From JAZOTM01 sp045657625 (GTDB taxonomy: Bacteria; Bacillota; Clostridia; Lachnospirales; Lachnospiraceae), in assembly GCA_045657625.1 (NCBI GenBank), contig JAZOTM010000001.1, positions 1 to 64,000 on the forward strand: a stretch of DNA of 64,000 nucleotides, written 5' to 3'. Positions 25,875 through 34,419 of this stretch are shown piece after piece. How positions within the stretch are numbered: position 1 is the stretch's first letter; each line of letters opens with the position of its first letter. The position numbers and the translations under genes are program-made. The notes beneath the pieces were generated by a model. The model searched no databases, was not told the DNA's origin, and saw only the letters and a list, made by a program, of their open reading frames with translations.

Positions 25875-26519
25875 ATGAAAATTTTAATTACAGGAGCAAG
25901 ACAAGGCATAGGGCTTGCATGTGTAAAAAAATATATTGCAATGGGACATCAAGTCATTGGCTTTGACCTTCAAGAAACAGATTTTTCTCATGAAAATTAT
26001 AGGCATCACATCGTGGACATAGCCGGGGATTTGCCGGATTTGGAGCCAATTGATGTTTTGATTAATAATGCCGGTGTACAAGATGGCGGCAGAGAAATTG
26101 AAATCAATTTAAAAGGGACCATTGCGGTAACGGAAAAATATGGAATACATGAAGGAATGCATGCGATTTTGTTTATGGCTTCATCCAGTGCCAGCAATGG
26201 CGCAGAGTTCCCATTATATGCGGCGAGCAAAGGCGGGGTGGTGACTTATATGAAAAATGTTGCCTTGCGCGTAGCGCAATATGGAACCACGTCCAATAGT
26301 ATTTCGGCGGGTGGCGTCTATACCCCACTGAATGCACACATTATGGAAGATCAAACATTAATGGATGCATGTTTAAAGGAAACATTGTTGAACCGGTGGG
26401 CGGAAGCAGAAGAAATCGCCGAATTCTCTTATTTTTTAACCAATGTAAATCAGAGTATGACGGGACAGGATCTTTTGATAGACAATGGGGAACAGTTAAA
26501 ATCCAATTTTATATGGTAG
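25875..26519 (+). CDS. Short-chain dehydrogenase/reductase (SDR)
   Basis: 214 aa from ATG 25875, 4 bases after the S-component stop. The longer TTG start at 25854 would overlap that gene and break the Rossmann N-terminus. NAD(P)-binding motif TGARQGIGLA, structural NNAGVQDGG, catalytic Ser region MASSSASNG and YAASK (YxxxK) are all present, so it should be active. It is shorter than the usual 240-260 aa, lacking some surface loops. Substrate unknown; operon context suggests a sugar or nucleoside-derived alcohol or ketone. Confidence 0.87.
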   Translation: MKILITGARQGIGLACVKKYIAMGHQVIGFDLQETDFSHENYRHHIVDIAGDLPDLEPIDVLINNAGVQDGGREIEINLKGTIAVTEKYGIHEGMHAILFMASSSASNGAEFPLYAASKGGVVTYMKNVALRVAQYGTTSNSISAGGVYTPLNAHIMEDQTLMDACLKETLLNRWAEAEEIAEFSYFLTNVNQSMTGQDLLIDNGEQLKSNFIW

Positions 26520-26536
26520 AAAATATAACATAAAGG

Positions 26537-26592
26537 AAATCCTCCGAAAGCGGGCTGTGGAAATACCCAAAGTCTTCTTTCGGGGGATTTTT
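26537..26592 (+). terminator. Intrinsic terminator after the nucleoside-hydrolase operon
   Basis: AAATCCTCCGAAAG (26537-26550) pairs over 14 bp with CTTTCGGGGGATTT (26577-26590) with one T-G pair, around a 26-base loop, then T-rich sequence. It separates the SDR gene from psuK. Confidence 0.75.
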
Positions 26593-26645
26593 CAATTTGC
26601 CCGGAGTTTGGTTTCTGAATAAGAGAATTTTCCAAGAAAATTGCC

Positions 26646-26674
26646 TTGACAAACATGGGAAAACAATATATTCT
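26646..26674 (+). promoter_or_regulatory. Sigma-A promoter of the pseudouridine operon
   Basis: TTGACA (26646-26651), 17-base spacer, TATTCT (26669-26674), about 50 bases upstream of the kinase start. Confidence 0.65.
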
Positions 26675-26722
26675 AAACATGTGCTTACGAGAGTAAACAA
26701 AAGTTAAGAGATGGAGAAGGGC

Positions 26723-27823
26723 ATGACAAATAGAGAAAAAGAAATTTATCGCCTCATTTCTGAGAATCCAATGATTTCTCAGGAGGAGTTGGCAGAGAAA
26801 GCGGGCATCAGCAGATCATCCGTTGCCGTCCACATATCGAATTTGATGAAAAAAGGATATATTATCGGCAAGGGATATATTATGCAGCAACCATCGTACA
26901 TCATGGTCATTGGTGCTGCCAACATGGACATCGGTGGAACACCCCATGAAAAGCTAATTGGCAAGGATTCCAATCCGGGGCATGTTACCACTTCTCTCGG
27001 TGGTGTTGGACGCAACATCGCACATAATTTAAGTTTGTTGGGGAACAGCGTGAAATTTTTGACAGCTTTTGGGGACGATCATTATGCAAAAATGATCATG
27101 GAAAGCTGTAAAGAACTGGGCATAGACACCCATGACAGTTTCGTATCTGCAAAGGAATCTACCTCCACGTACCTGTATATTACAAGGGAAGACGGAGATA
27201 TGGAATTGGCAGTTTCTGACATGGAAATCTATAAGAATTTGACCCCGGAATATTTACAAAGTAAAGAGTCGGTTTTGTCGCACAGCAGTCTCATTATTTT
27301 GGATGCCAATTTACCGGAGGAAACCATTTCCTATGTGGCAAAAAACAGTAAGGTACCTATCTTTGCGGAGACCGTATCTTGCACAAAATCGAAAAAGTTT
27401 AAGAATGTTTTGAGTTATATTCACACCATTACGCCAAACCTTTTGGAGGCAGAAATCTTGACGGATTTGTCTATTGATCCGAATAGCAAAGAAAGTCTGC
27501 AACGGGCAGCCGATCAGTTGCTTCGTCAGGGCGTGAAGCAGGTGGTGATTACCCTTGGAGCAAAGGGTTGTTTTTATGCAGATGGAGAGGTTTCGGAATT
27601 GATTCCGCCGATCCCTGCAGATATGGTGAATGGAAACGGAGCAGGAGATGCTTTGTTATCAGGTCTTGCCACAGGTTTTAGCAAAGGTTTGTCTTTTGCA
27701 GAATCTGTAGCCCTTGGAATGGCAAGCGCAAGTATTACACTTGAAACAACAGAAACAAATAATAGGGCTTTAAGTTATGAAAACGCAATAAAAAGAGCAG
27801 GTATAAAAGGAGAAGTCGCATGA
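26723..27823 (+). CDS. psuK: Pseudouridine kinase (PfkB family) with N-terminal winged helix
   Basis: 366 aa. Probably phosphorylates pseudouridine to its 5'-phosphate for PsuG. An N-terminal helix-turn-helix (about 1-60, EEKAGISRSSVAVHIS-like region) precedes the PfkB ribokinase fold with TTSLGGVGRNIAHNLSLLG, TPNLLEAEIL and the catalytic GNGAGDALLSG. The start at 26723 is preferred because GGAGAAGG (26713-26720) precedes it; ATG 26711 in the same frame is the alternative. The stop overlaps psuG ATG by 4 bases (ATGA), giving tight coupling. The winged helix suggests autoregulation or substrate sensing. Confidence 0.85.
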   Translation: MTNREKEIYRLISENPMISQEELAEKAGISRSSVAVHISNLMKKGYIIGKGYIMQQPSYIMVIGAANMDIGGTPHEKLIGKDSNPGHVTTSLGGVGRNIAHNLSLLGNSVKFLTAFGDDHYAKMIMESCKELGIDTHDSFVSAKESTSTYLYITREDGDMELAVSDMEIYKNLTPEYLQSKESVLSHSSLIILDANLPEETISYVAKNSKVPIFAETVSCTKSKKFKNVLSYIHTITPNLLEAEILTDLSIDPNSKESLQRAADQLLRQGVKQVVITLGAKGCFYADGEVSELIPPIPADMVNGNGAGDALLSGLATGFSKGLSFAESVALGMASASITLETTETNNRALSYENAIKRAGIKGEVA

Positions 27824-28743
27824 ATTTAAAAAATTATTTGGATGTATCACCGGAAGTAGCAGAAGCATTAAAGGAAGGAAAGCCGGTTGTAGCATTAGAG
27901 TCTACAATTATTTCCCATGGAATGCCTTATCCACAGAATGTGGAAACTGCATTAAACGTAGAAAAAGTTTTGAGAGATAATGGTGCGGTTCCTGCAACAA
28001 TCGCAATAATTAATGGACGTTTAAAAGCCGGACTTAGCAAGGATGAAATCGAACACTTAGGAAAAGCCGGACACGAAGTAACAAAGGTGTCTCGAAGAGA
28101 TTTACCAATTATCGTTGCAAAGGGAATGGATGGAGCAACAACGGTTGCAACAACTATGATTATTGCAGCTATGGCAGGAATTTCTATTTTTGCTACAGGC
28201 GGAATCGGAGGCGTTCATAGAGGCGCTCAGAAGACGTTTGATATTTCTGCAGATTTGGAAGAACTGGCAATGACACCGGTGACTGTTGTATGTGCAGGTG
28301 CAAAAGCCATTTTGGATTTGCCATTGACTTTGGAATATCTTGAAACAAAAGGGGTTCCGGTTTTGGGATATCAGACAAAGGAATTGGCTGCTTTCTACAC
28401 AAGACATAGTGGGCTTGAGGTAGATTATCAGGTAGACTCTCCGGAAGAACTTGCAAAAGCAATCTTTGTAAAAAAAGAATTGGGATTACAGGGTGGTATC
28501 TTAGTAACGAACCCAATCCCGGAAGAATATTCTATGGATCCTGCTGTAATCAACAAGGCAATTGACCAGGCCATTGCGGAAGCAGAAGAGCAGGGTGTTC
28601 ATGGAAAAGAAAGTACACCGTTCTTACTTGCAAGAGTAAAGGAGTTAACCGGTGGAGACAGCTTGGATTCCAATATCCAGTTGGTATACAACAACGCGAA
28701 ATTGGCTGCAAAAACAGCAGTAGAATTGTCTAAATTGAAATAA
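27820..28743 (+). CDS. psuG: Pseudouridine-5'-phosphate glycosidase
   Basis: 307 aa, the usual length. Splits pseudouridine 5'-phosphate to uracil plus ribose 5-phosphate (a C-C bond cleavage). Family blocks include VALESTIISHGMPYPQNVET, ATGGIGGVHRGAQ, DISADLEEL and the conserved NPIPEEYSMD region. Coupled to psuK by a 4-base overlap. The two-gene operon provides pseudouridine breakdown, and the terminator at 28777 closes it. Confidence 0.96.
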   Translation: MNLKNYLDVSPEVAEALKEGKPVVALESTIISHGMPYPQNVETALNVEKVLRDNGAVPATIAIINGRLKAGLSKDEIEHLGKAGHEVTKVSRRDLPIIVAKGMDGATTVATTMIIAAMAGISIFATGGIGGVHRGAQKTFDISADLEELAMTPVTVVCAGAKAILDLPLTLEYLETKGVPVLGYQTKELAAFYTRHSGLEVDYQVDSPEELAKAIFVKKELGLQGGILVTNPIPEEYSMDPAVINKAIDQAIAEAEEQGVHGKESTPFLLARVKELTGGDSLDSNIQLVYNNAKLAAKTAVELSKLK

Positions 28744-28776
28744 AAAAATGGCTTAAATTATAAGCGAACGATTTAA

Positions 28777-28807
28777 AAATGCGGACTTCGGTCCGCATTT
28801 TTTTGAA
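28777..28807 (+). terminator. Intrinsic terminator after psuG
   Basis: AAATGCGGAC and GTCCGCATTT form a perfect stem around a short TTCG loop, followed by a T-run. Confidence 0.9.
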
Positions 28808-28907
28808 TTTGTGAAACACTTATACCACTTCGCTTCTGGAAATCAGCTCTAAACTCCGTATTTCTGGGAAAAATTGCTGCATATATCTATGTAAATATTA
28901 CGAAAAT

Positions 28908-28936
28908 TTGACAATTATTACAGAATGTGATAATAT
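28908..28936 (+). promoter_or_regulatory. Extended -10 sigma-A promoter of the cell-wall hydrolase gene
   Basis: TTGACA (28908-28913), 17-base spacer, TAATAT (28931-28936) with TG at 28928-28929 just before the -10. Confidence 0.7.
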
Positions 28937-28942
28937 CGACAT

Positions 28943-28968
28943 CGTAACAAAAATGTAACAAATGTAAC
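28943..28968 (+). promoter_or_regulatory. Putative WalR (YycF) binding sites
   Basis: CGTAAC-N5-TGTAAC (28943-28959) fits the WalR consensus TGTWAH-N5-TGTWAH except for one base. A third TGTAAC follows at 28963-28968. WalRK controls autolysins in Firmicutes, and the next gene is a cell-wall hydrolase. The sites lie at or just after the predicted transcription start, so repression or an additional promoter is possible. Confidence 0.5.
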
Positions 28969-29020
28969 AGAATTGAAAATTAAATGTCGGAAAACCAAGT
29001 TTTTTCAGAATGAGGTGTAA

Positions 29021-30259
29021 ATGAATTTAAACAAAAAAGTGATTGAGGGAGCTGTCTTGACCGGTATGCTTGCAATACTGACTACAGTCACAGCGACAAC
29101 CACTCATACAATTCCTGGGACAGAAGAGACAGAGAATGTTACGACTGATATTTCATTCGTAATGACAGAGTATCACGGTACAGCAGGTGTGATTAGCGCA
29201 GTTGCTGAACAGACAAGTGATGCTTTACAGACGGTGACAGTTAGCACAGAGCAGAACGAAGTAGAACTCGTAGCTGTTGCAGAAGAGGAGACTCCTACCA
29301 CGGATTCCGTAGAATCTGTTGAAGGGGCAGTCGATGAAGCCACAACTACAGAGACCACTCTTTCCGAAGAAGAACAGGCATGGCAGAATAAGTTGATGCC
29401 GGTGGTGGAAGAATCTTTGAATGTACGTGCGGCAGCAGATGAAAATGCAGAAGTAGTTGGAAAACTTTACGCTGGATCTGCGGCAGACATCGTAGAAGTA
29501 GGAGATACTTGGACTCACATTACTTCAGGCTCTGTAGATGGATATGTTAAAAATGAATACTGTGTATTCGGTTCTGAGGCTTATGCCTATGCCCAGGCGA
29601 ATTGCAGTACAGTGGCTACTACTTTGACCGGCGGACTTCGTTTCCGTACAGAGCCAAGTGAGGACGCTTCTGTCATTAGTTCCCTGGAAGAAGGTACGGT
29701 ATTGACTGTAGATACCGGCATTGATGCAGGTACTGACTGGGTTGCAGTTAGTTACGGCGGCACCACAGGTTATGTGGCAGCTGCATATGTGACTACTTCT
29801 TTGGATGTCAACACAGGTGTTACCATTGCAGAAGAGCAGGCAGCGGCAGCAGCTGCGGCCGCAGAAGAGCAGGTAAGTGGTTCTTCCACTACCACAGTTC
29901 AGAAAGCATCCGTTGCAGCCAGTGCAGATGATGTGACCTTACTTGGTGCATTGATTCAGTGCGAGGCTGGCTATGAATCCTATGAAGGACAGTTGGCAGT
30001 AGGTGCGGTTGTTATGAACAGACTTCGTAGCGGAGCCTATGGAAGTAGCATATACAGTGTAATATATGCATCCGGACAGTTTAGTCCGGCGGGAAGCGGA
30101 CAGGTCGCTTCCGTTATCGCAAGCGGTGTCAGCGCTAGTTGTTTACAAGCAGCGCAGGAAGCCATTAATGGTACAGACAATGTGGGAGGTGCAACATGCT
30201 TCCGCAATGTTAGTTCCGGACACGCAGGAATTGTTATTGGAAACCATGTATTTTGGTAA
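29021..30259 (+). CDS. Secreted cell-wall hydrolase (two SH3 domains plus SleB-type Hydrolase_2)
   Basis: 412 aa. An N-terminal hydrophobic segment (about 10-27) acts as signal or anchor. A Thr/Glu-rich linker is followed by two bacterial SH3 domains (about 130-185, SLNVRAAADENAEVVGKLY; about 200-265, LRFRTEPSEDASVISSLEE), a poly-Ala linker (AAAAAAAEEQ) and a SleB/CwlJ-type cell-wall hydrolase domain (about 305-412) with LLGALIQCEAGYESYEGQLA (catalytic Glu region) and AVVMNRLRSG. Likely a peptidoglycan lytic enzyme active outside the membrane. GAGGTG precedes ATG. WalR-like sites upstream fit an autolysin role. Confidence 0.88.
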   Translation: MNLNKKVIEGAVLTGMLAILTTVTATTTHTIPGTEETENVTTDISFVMTEYHGTAGVISAVAEQTSDALQTVTVSTEQNEVELVAVAEEETPTTDSVESVEGAVDEATTTETTLSEEEQAWQNKLMPVVEESLNVRAAADENAEVVGKLYAGSAADIVEVGDTWTHITSGSVDGYVKNEYCVFGSEAYAYAQANCSTVATTLTGGLRFRTEPSEDASVISSLEEGTVLTVDTGIDAGTDWVAVSYGGTTGYVAAAYVTTSLDVNTGVTIAEEQAAAAAAAAEEQVSGSSTTTVQKASVAASADDVTLLGALIQCEAGYESYEGQLAVGAVVMNRLRSGAYGSSIYSVIYASGQFSPAGSGQVASVIASGVSASCLQAAQEAINGTDNVGGATCFRNVSSGHAGIVIGNHVFW

Positions 30260-30263
30260 AAAG

Positions 30264-30291
30264 AAACCACGTCGTCAAGACGTGGTTTTTT
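30264..30291 (+). terminator. Intrinsic terminator after the cell-wall hydrolase gene
   Basis: AAACCACGTC and GACGTGGTTT form a 10-bp stem with loop GTCAA, followed by T-rich sequence. Confidence 0.92.
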
Positions 30292-30338
30292 GTGCAATAA
30301 AAGTATCCATTGCATAAAACAGCTACTCTGTATGGATT

Positions 30339-30367
30339 TTGTCTTTTTATAGCACATGTGGTAAGAT
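30339..30367 (+). promoter_or_regulatory. Possible promoter of the SPFH gene
   Basis: TTGTCT (30339-30344), 17-base spacer, TAAGAT (30362-30367), about 30 bases before ATG 30400. Confidence 0.4.
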
Positions 30368-30399
30368 TAGGACAATGACAAAATGAGGAGGAGAAAGTT

Positions 30400-31323
30400 A
30401 TGCCAGTAGTTTTATTTTTATGTTTGTTAATTGTAATTCTAGCAATCTTGGTTTCTTGCTTGAAAATTGTTCCTCAGGCCCATGCGATGGTTGTGGAACG
30501 TTTAGGCGGATACTTAGATACATGGCATGTAGGGGTACATTTTAAGGTCCCTTTCATTGACCGAATTGCAAAGAGAGTGAATTTAAAGGAGCAGGTAGCA
30601 GATTTCCCGCCACAGCCGGTAATTACAAAAGATAACGTTACCATGCAGATTGATACGGTTGTATATTTCCAGATTACAGATCCGAAGCTCTACACCTATG
30701 GAGTGGAAAATCCAATCATGGCAATTGAAACCTTAACAGCAACCACACTTCGTAACATCATTGGTGATTTAGAATTAGACGAGACTTTGACTTCTCGTGA
30801 AACCATCAATACCAAGATGCGTTCTACTTTGGACGTGGCTACAGACCCATGGGGTATCAAAGTAAATCGTGTGGAAGTAAAGAATATTACCCCACCAAAG
30901 GCTATCCAGGATTCCATGGAGAAGCAGATGAAGGCAGAACGTGAAAGACGTGAAGCCGTTACAAGAGCAGAAGGGGAAAAGAAATCCACCATTCTTGTGG
31001 CAGAAGGTAAGAAAGAATCTGCTATTTTGGAGGCAGAGGCCGAGAAGCAGGCAGCAATCTTACGTGCAGAAGCAAAGAAAGAAGCCACCATTCGTGAAGC
31101 AGAAGGTCAGGCAGAGGCGATTTTGAAAATCCAGCAGGCAAATGCAGACGGTCTTCGTTTCTTAAAAGAATCTGCACCGGATCAGGCAGTCTTGCAGTTA
31201 AAGAGTTTGGAAGCATTTGCGAAAGCAGCTGACGGACAGGCAACTAAGATTATTATTCCTTCTGAAATTCAGGGAGTAGCGGGACTCGTTTCCTCTCTTA
31301 CAGAAGTAGGCAAAAAGAATTAA
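30400..31323 (+). CDS. SPFH/band-7 (stomatin, QmcA-like) membrane protein
   Basis: 307 aa. One N-terminal TM helix (about 3-22) is followed by the SPFH domain (about 25-180), including VERLGGYLDTWHVGVHFKVP and FQITDPKLYTYGVENP. A long charged helix (about 180-260) is made of repeated EGEKKSTILVAEGKKESAIL-type segments, the flotillin/stomatin coiled region that drives oligomers. Such proteins organise membrane microdomains and modulate membrane proteases. No NfeD partner gene is adjacent. AGGAGG precedes ATG 30400. argF begins 12 bases after the stop, although they are functionally unrelated. Confidence 0.93.
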   Translation: MPVVLFLCLLIVILAILVSCLKIVPQAHAMVVERLGGYLDTWHVGVHFKVPFIDRIAKRVNLKEQVADFPPQPVITKDNVTMQIDTVVYFQITDPKLYTYGVENPIMAIETLTATTLRNIIGDLELDETLTSRETINTKMRSTLDVATDPWGIKVNRVEVKNITPPKAIQDSMEKQMKAERERREAVTRAEGEKKSTILVAEGKKESAILEAEAEKQAAILRAEAKKEATIREAEGQAEAILKIQQANADGLRFLKESAPDQAVLQLKSLEAFAKAADGQATKIIIPSEIQGVAGLVSSLTEVGKKN

Positions 31324-31335
31324 GGACGTGATGAC

Positions 31336-32322
31336 ATGAATTTAACAGGAAGAGATTTTTTAAAGTTACTGGATTTTACACCGGAAGAAATTCAAGGATT
31401 GATTGATTTGTCTGCAGAATTAAAGGCAAAGAAAAAGAATGGTGTTCCACATGCAGATCTTGCAGGAAAAAATATTGCTTTGATTTTTGAAAAAACCAGT
31501 ACCAGAACCAGATGTTCTTTTGAAGTGGCAGCCCACGACTTGGGAATGCACGTGACTTATCTGGATCCATCCGGTTCCCAGATTGGAAAAAAAGAAAGTA
31601 TTGCAGATACTGCTCGTGTCTTAAGCCGTATGTTTGATGGAATCGAATATCGCGGATTTGGACAGGAAGTAGTAGAAGAACTTGCAAAATATTCGTCTGT
31701 ACCGGTTTGGAATGGCTTGACCAATGAGTTCCACCCGACACAGATGATTGCAGATATGTTGACGATTCAGGAACAGTTTGGCAAAGAAAAGAAAATCAAA
31801 TTGGTATACATGGGAGATGCTCGTTATAATATGGGCAATTCTTTGATGGTGACCTGTGCAAAATTGGGTTATGATTTTGTAGCTTGTACTTCGAAAAATT
31901 TCTTCCCGGAAAAAGAACTTGTGGCGACTTGTGAAGCCATTGCCAAGGAGACCGGTGGAAGTATTCTTTTAACAGAAAACGTAGAAGAAGGACTTCCGGG
32001 TGCAGATGTGATTTACACAGATGTGTGGGTTTCCATGGGAGAACCGGCAGAAGCTTGGGAACAGCGTATCAAGGACTTGATGCCATACCAGGTAAATCAA
32101 AAAGCCATGGAGCTTGCAGGACCACAATGTAAATTCATGCATTGCTTGCCGGCATTCCATGATTTAAATACGACGATTGGTCGTGAAGTGCATGAAAAGT
32201 TCGGCTTGTCCGAAATCGAAGTGACCAATGAAGTGTTTGAAGGACCGGCGTCCATAGTATTTGATGAGGCAGAAAATCGTATGCATAGTATCAAAGCAAT
32301 TATGTATGCGACATTAAAATAA
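31336..32322 (+). CDS. argF: Ornithine carbamoyltransferase
   Basis: 328 aa. Transfers carbamoyl from carbamoyl phosphate to ornithine to give citrulline (arginine synthesis), or the reverse in arginine catabolism. Carbamoyl-phosphate motif EKTSTRTRCSFE, HPTQMIADMLTI, ornithine-binding region with MGDARYNMGNSL, and MHCLPAFHD (catalytic Cys) are all present. GGACGTGATGAC precedes ATG. The biosynthetic argF and catabolic arcB forms cannot be told apart with confidence, and no other arg or arc gene is adjacent. birA follows directly (2-base gap). Confidence 0.95.
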   Translation: MNLTGRDFLKLLDFTPEEIQGLIDLSAELKAKKKNGVPHADLAGKNIALIFEKTSTRTRCSFEVAAHDLGMHVTYLDPSGSQIGKKESIADTARVLSRMFDGIEYRGFGQEVVEELAKYSSVPVWNGLTNEFHPTQMIADMLTIQEQFGKEKKIKLVYMGDARYNMGNSLMVTCAKLGYDFVACTSKNFFPEKELVATCEAIAKETGGSILLTENVEEGLPGADVIYTDVWVSMGEPAEAWEQRIKDLMPYQVNQKAMELAGPQCKFMHCLPAFHDLNTTIGREVHEKFGLSEIEVTNEVFEGPASIVFDEAENRMHSIKAIMYATLK

Positions 32323-32323
32323 C

Positions 32324-33298
32324 ATGAAAGAAAAAATATTAGCATGTCTTTTGGAGTGCGAGGATTTTATTTCCGGACAGGAACTTGGAGAAAAGTTTCA
32401 GGTTTCCAGAACTGCAATCTGGAAGGCAATTCGACAATTAAAAGACGAAGGCTATGAAGTGCAGGCGGTACAGAATAAGGGGTACCGTCTGCTTTCTTCT
32501 CCGGACAAAATGTCCGCAGCAGGCATTCGGAAATACTTGAGGGAGGATTCTCCTTGTAAAAATGTGGTCTATTTCGATGAAATAGATTCTACAAATAATG
32601 AAGCAAAACGTGCCAGCGCTCAGTATCCCGATGGAACTTTGTTTGTGGCTGATTGCCAGGTTTCCGGTCGCGGAAGAAGAGGACGTGATTTTCAGTCGCC
32701 TTCCGGTACCGGAATTTTTATGACGATGTTATTGAAGCCGGCCATTGACCCGGCGGTTGCATCACGACTTACCTTGATTGCGGCATTGGCGGTGCAAAAG
32801 GGGATTGAAAAAGTTACCGGCGAACCCTGTGGTATCAAATGGCCCAATGATGTGATTTTAAGTGGAAAAAAAGTATGCGGTATTTTGACCGAAATGTCTG
32901 TGCAGGACGGTGAAATCGAATACGTGGTTGTGGGCATTGGAATCAATGTATTAAATACAGAATTTCCACCGGAAATACAGGATGTTGCCACTTCTTTGTG
33001 GTTGGAAGGCCGCAAGGTGACAGAACGCAATCAAATCATAGCGGAGGTTTGGAATGCCTTCTTTGATTATTACGAAAAATTTTTGCAAACCGAAGATTTA
33101 TCTGGTATGATGTCGGAATACAATGCGCTCCTCATTAATAATAATGAGAAAGTACGTGTGCTGGATGAAACAAATCCTTTTGTGGGAACTGCAAAGGGCA
33201 TCAATCAGAAAGGAGAATTGCTGGTAGATACCGGAGAAGAAATCGTGGTCGTTCGGAGTGGCGAGGTTTCCGTACGCGGTGTTTATGGCTATGTATAA
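32324..33298 (+). CDS. birA: Bifunctional biotin-protein ligase and biotin repressor
   Basis: 324 aa. An N-terminal winged helix (about 1-65, ISGQELGEKFQVSRTAIWKA, RLLSSPDKM) is followed by the ligase domain (about 80-260) with biotinyl-AMP loop SGRGRRGRDFQSPSG, GIKWPNDV and KVCGILTEM, and a C-terminal SH3-like domain ending VSVRGVYGYV. The HTH means it should also act as a repressor; a perfect BirA operator lies in this same window between bioY and bioB (62317-62364). It follows argF by one base and overlaps or abuts the next small gene. Confidence 0.95.
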   Translation: MKEKILACLLECEDFISGQELGEKFQVSRTAIWKAIRQLKDEGYEVQAVQNKGYRLLSSPDKMSAAGIRKYLREDSPCKNVVYFDEIDSTNNEAKRASAQYPDGTLFVADCQVSGRGRRGRDFQSPSGTGIFMTMLLKPAIDPAVASRLTLIAALAVQKGIEKVTGEPCGIKWPNDVILSGKKVCGILTEMSVQDGEIEYVVVGIGINVLNTEFPPEIQDVATSLWLEGRKVTERNQIIAEVWNAFFDYYEKFLQTEDLSGMMSEYNALLINNNEKVRVLDETNPFVGTAKGINQKGELLVDTGEEIVVVRSGEVSVRGVYGYV

Positions 33299-33299
33299 A

Positions 33300-33638
33300 A
33301 TGGAAGAAAAAGAAATCGTATTATGTGCCGCAAATGGGTACAATAAAAAATATTTTTTAAACCCGGATTTTGAAAAACTTCCGGAGCAGATTCGTAATGA
33401 ACTTCAGATTATGTGTGTCTTGTACACAGAGGAAATCAGTGGTATTTTAGAATTGTTTTATGATGAAGAAGGACATTTGCAGTTTCGTACAGAAGCAGAA
33501 GAAAATGATTTTTTCTATGATGAAATCGGCAGTGCTTTGAAGATTAAGCAGTTGCAGAACACAAAAAGAGAACTATTGGAATCTTTGGAATTATATTATA
33601 AAGTGTTTTTCCTGGGAGAATCCTTCGAGGAGAAATAA
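33300..33638 (+). CDS. DUF6145-like small conserved protein
   Basis: 112 aa from ATG 33300 (MEEKEIVLCAANGYNKKYF), 1 base after the birA stop. Longer in-frame starts (GTG 33258, ATG 33285 and 33291) overlap birA. No strong ribosome site is seen, so translational coupling to birA is likely. Acidic, cytoplasmic, predicted alpha/beta, no known motifs. From memory it matches a Lachnospiraceae family named DUF6145, found between birA and coaX. Function unknown. Confidence 0.7.
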   Translation: MEEKEIVLCAANGYNKKYFLNPDFEKLPEQIRNELQIMCVLYTEEISGILELFYDEEGHLQFRTEAEENDFFYDEIGSALKIKQLQNTKRELLESLELYYKVFFLGESFEEK

Positions 33639-33653
33639 GAAAGAGAGGCAGTT

Positions 33654-34418
33654 ATGCTTTTAACCGTAGATGTAGGAAATACCAATATTACTTTTGGTGT
33701 ATTCAAGGGAGAGGAAATCATTGCAACGTTTCGTACCATGACGAAGCAACCTCGTACCTCTGATGAATATGGAATGATCATTACGGATTTGTTGAAGAAA
33801 AATGGAATCGAAACAGAAGAAATTGAAGACATTATTATTTCATCTGTAGTGCCAAATGTTATGCACTCTTTGACAAATTCCTTTGTAAAATATTTGCGTA
33901 TTACACCAATCGTGATTAAACCGGGTACCAAAACAGGCATTCGCATTGCCACAGCCAATCCCAACGAAATTGGAGCAGACCGTATCGTAGATGCCGTTGG
34001 AGCATATGAGCTGTATGGTGGTCCGGTCCTTGTGATTGATTTTGGAACGGCTACAACCTACGATTTGGTAGATGAAAAAGGTGCTTTTTGTGCAGGAGTA
34101 ACTGCACCGGGTATTCGTATTTCCGCAAAGGCATTGTGGGAAGACACTGCCAAACTTCCGGAAATCGAAATTAAAAAGCCGGATAGTATTTTGGCAAAGG
34201 AAACCATTAGCAGTATGCAGGCTGGTTTGGTTTACGGACAAATTGGTCAGACAGAGTATATTGTGGAACATATGAAAAAAGAAAGTAAAATGAAGGATGT
34301 TCGTGTGGTGGCAACCGGCGGACTTGGCAGAATTATTTCAGAAGCCACAGATTGTATTGATGTTTACGATGCAAATCTTACCCTTCATGGAATGCGTTTG
34401 ATTTACGAGAAACAGTAA
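33654..34418 (+). CDS. coaX: Type III pantothenate kinase
   Basis: 254 aa, first step of coenzyme A synthesis from pantothenate. ASKHA-fold motifs: LLTVDVGNTNITFGVF (phosphate loop), NEIGADRIVDAVGA, VLVIDFGTATTYDLVDEKG and the C-terminal VVATGGLGRII. The usual length and a GAGAGG-type site before ATG 33654. It lies in the conserved run birA-coaX-dusB and starts 15 bases after the DUF6145 stop. Confidence 0.96.
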   Translation: MLLTVDVGNTNITFGVFKGEEIIATFRTMTKQPRTSDEYGMIITDLLKKNGIETEEIEDIIISSVVPNVMHSLTNSFVKYLRITPIVIKPGTKTGIRIATANPNEIGADRIVDAVGAYELYGGPVLVIDFGTATTYDLVDEKGAFCAGVTAPGIRISAKALWEDTAKLPEIEIKKPDSILAKETISSMQAGLVYGQIGQTEYIVEHMKKESKMKDVRVVATGGLGRIISEATDCIDVYDANLTLHGMRLIYEKQ

Positions 34419-34419
34419 G

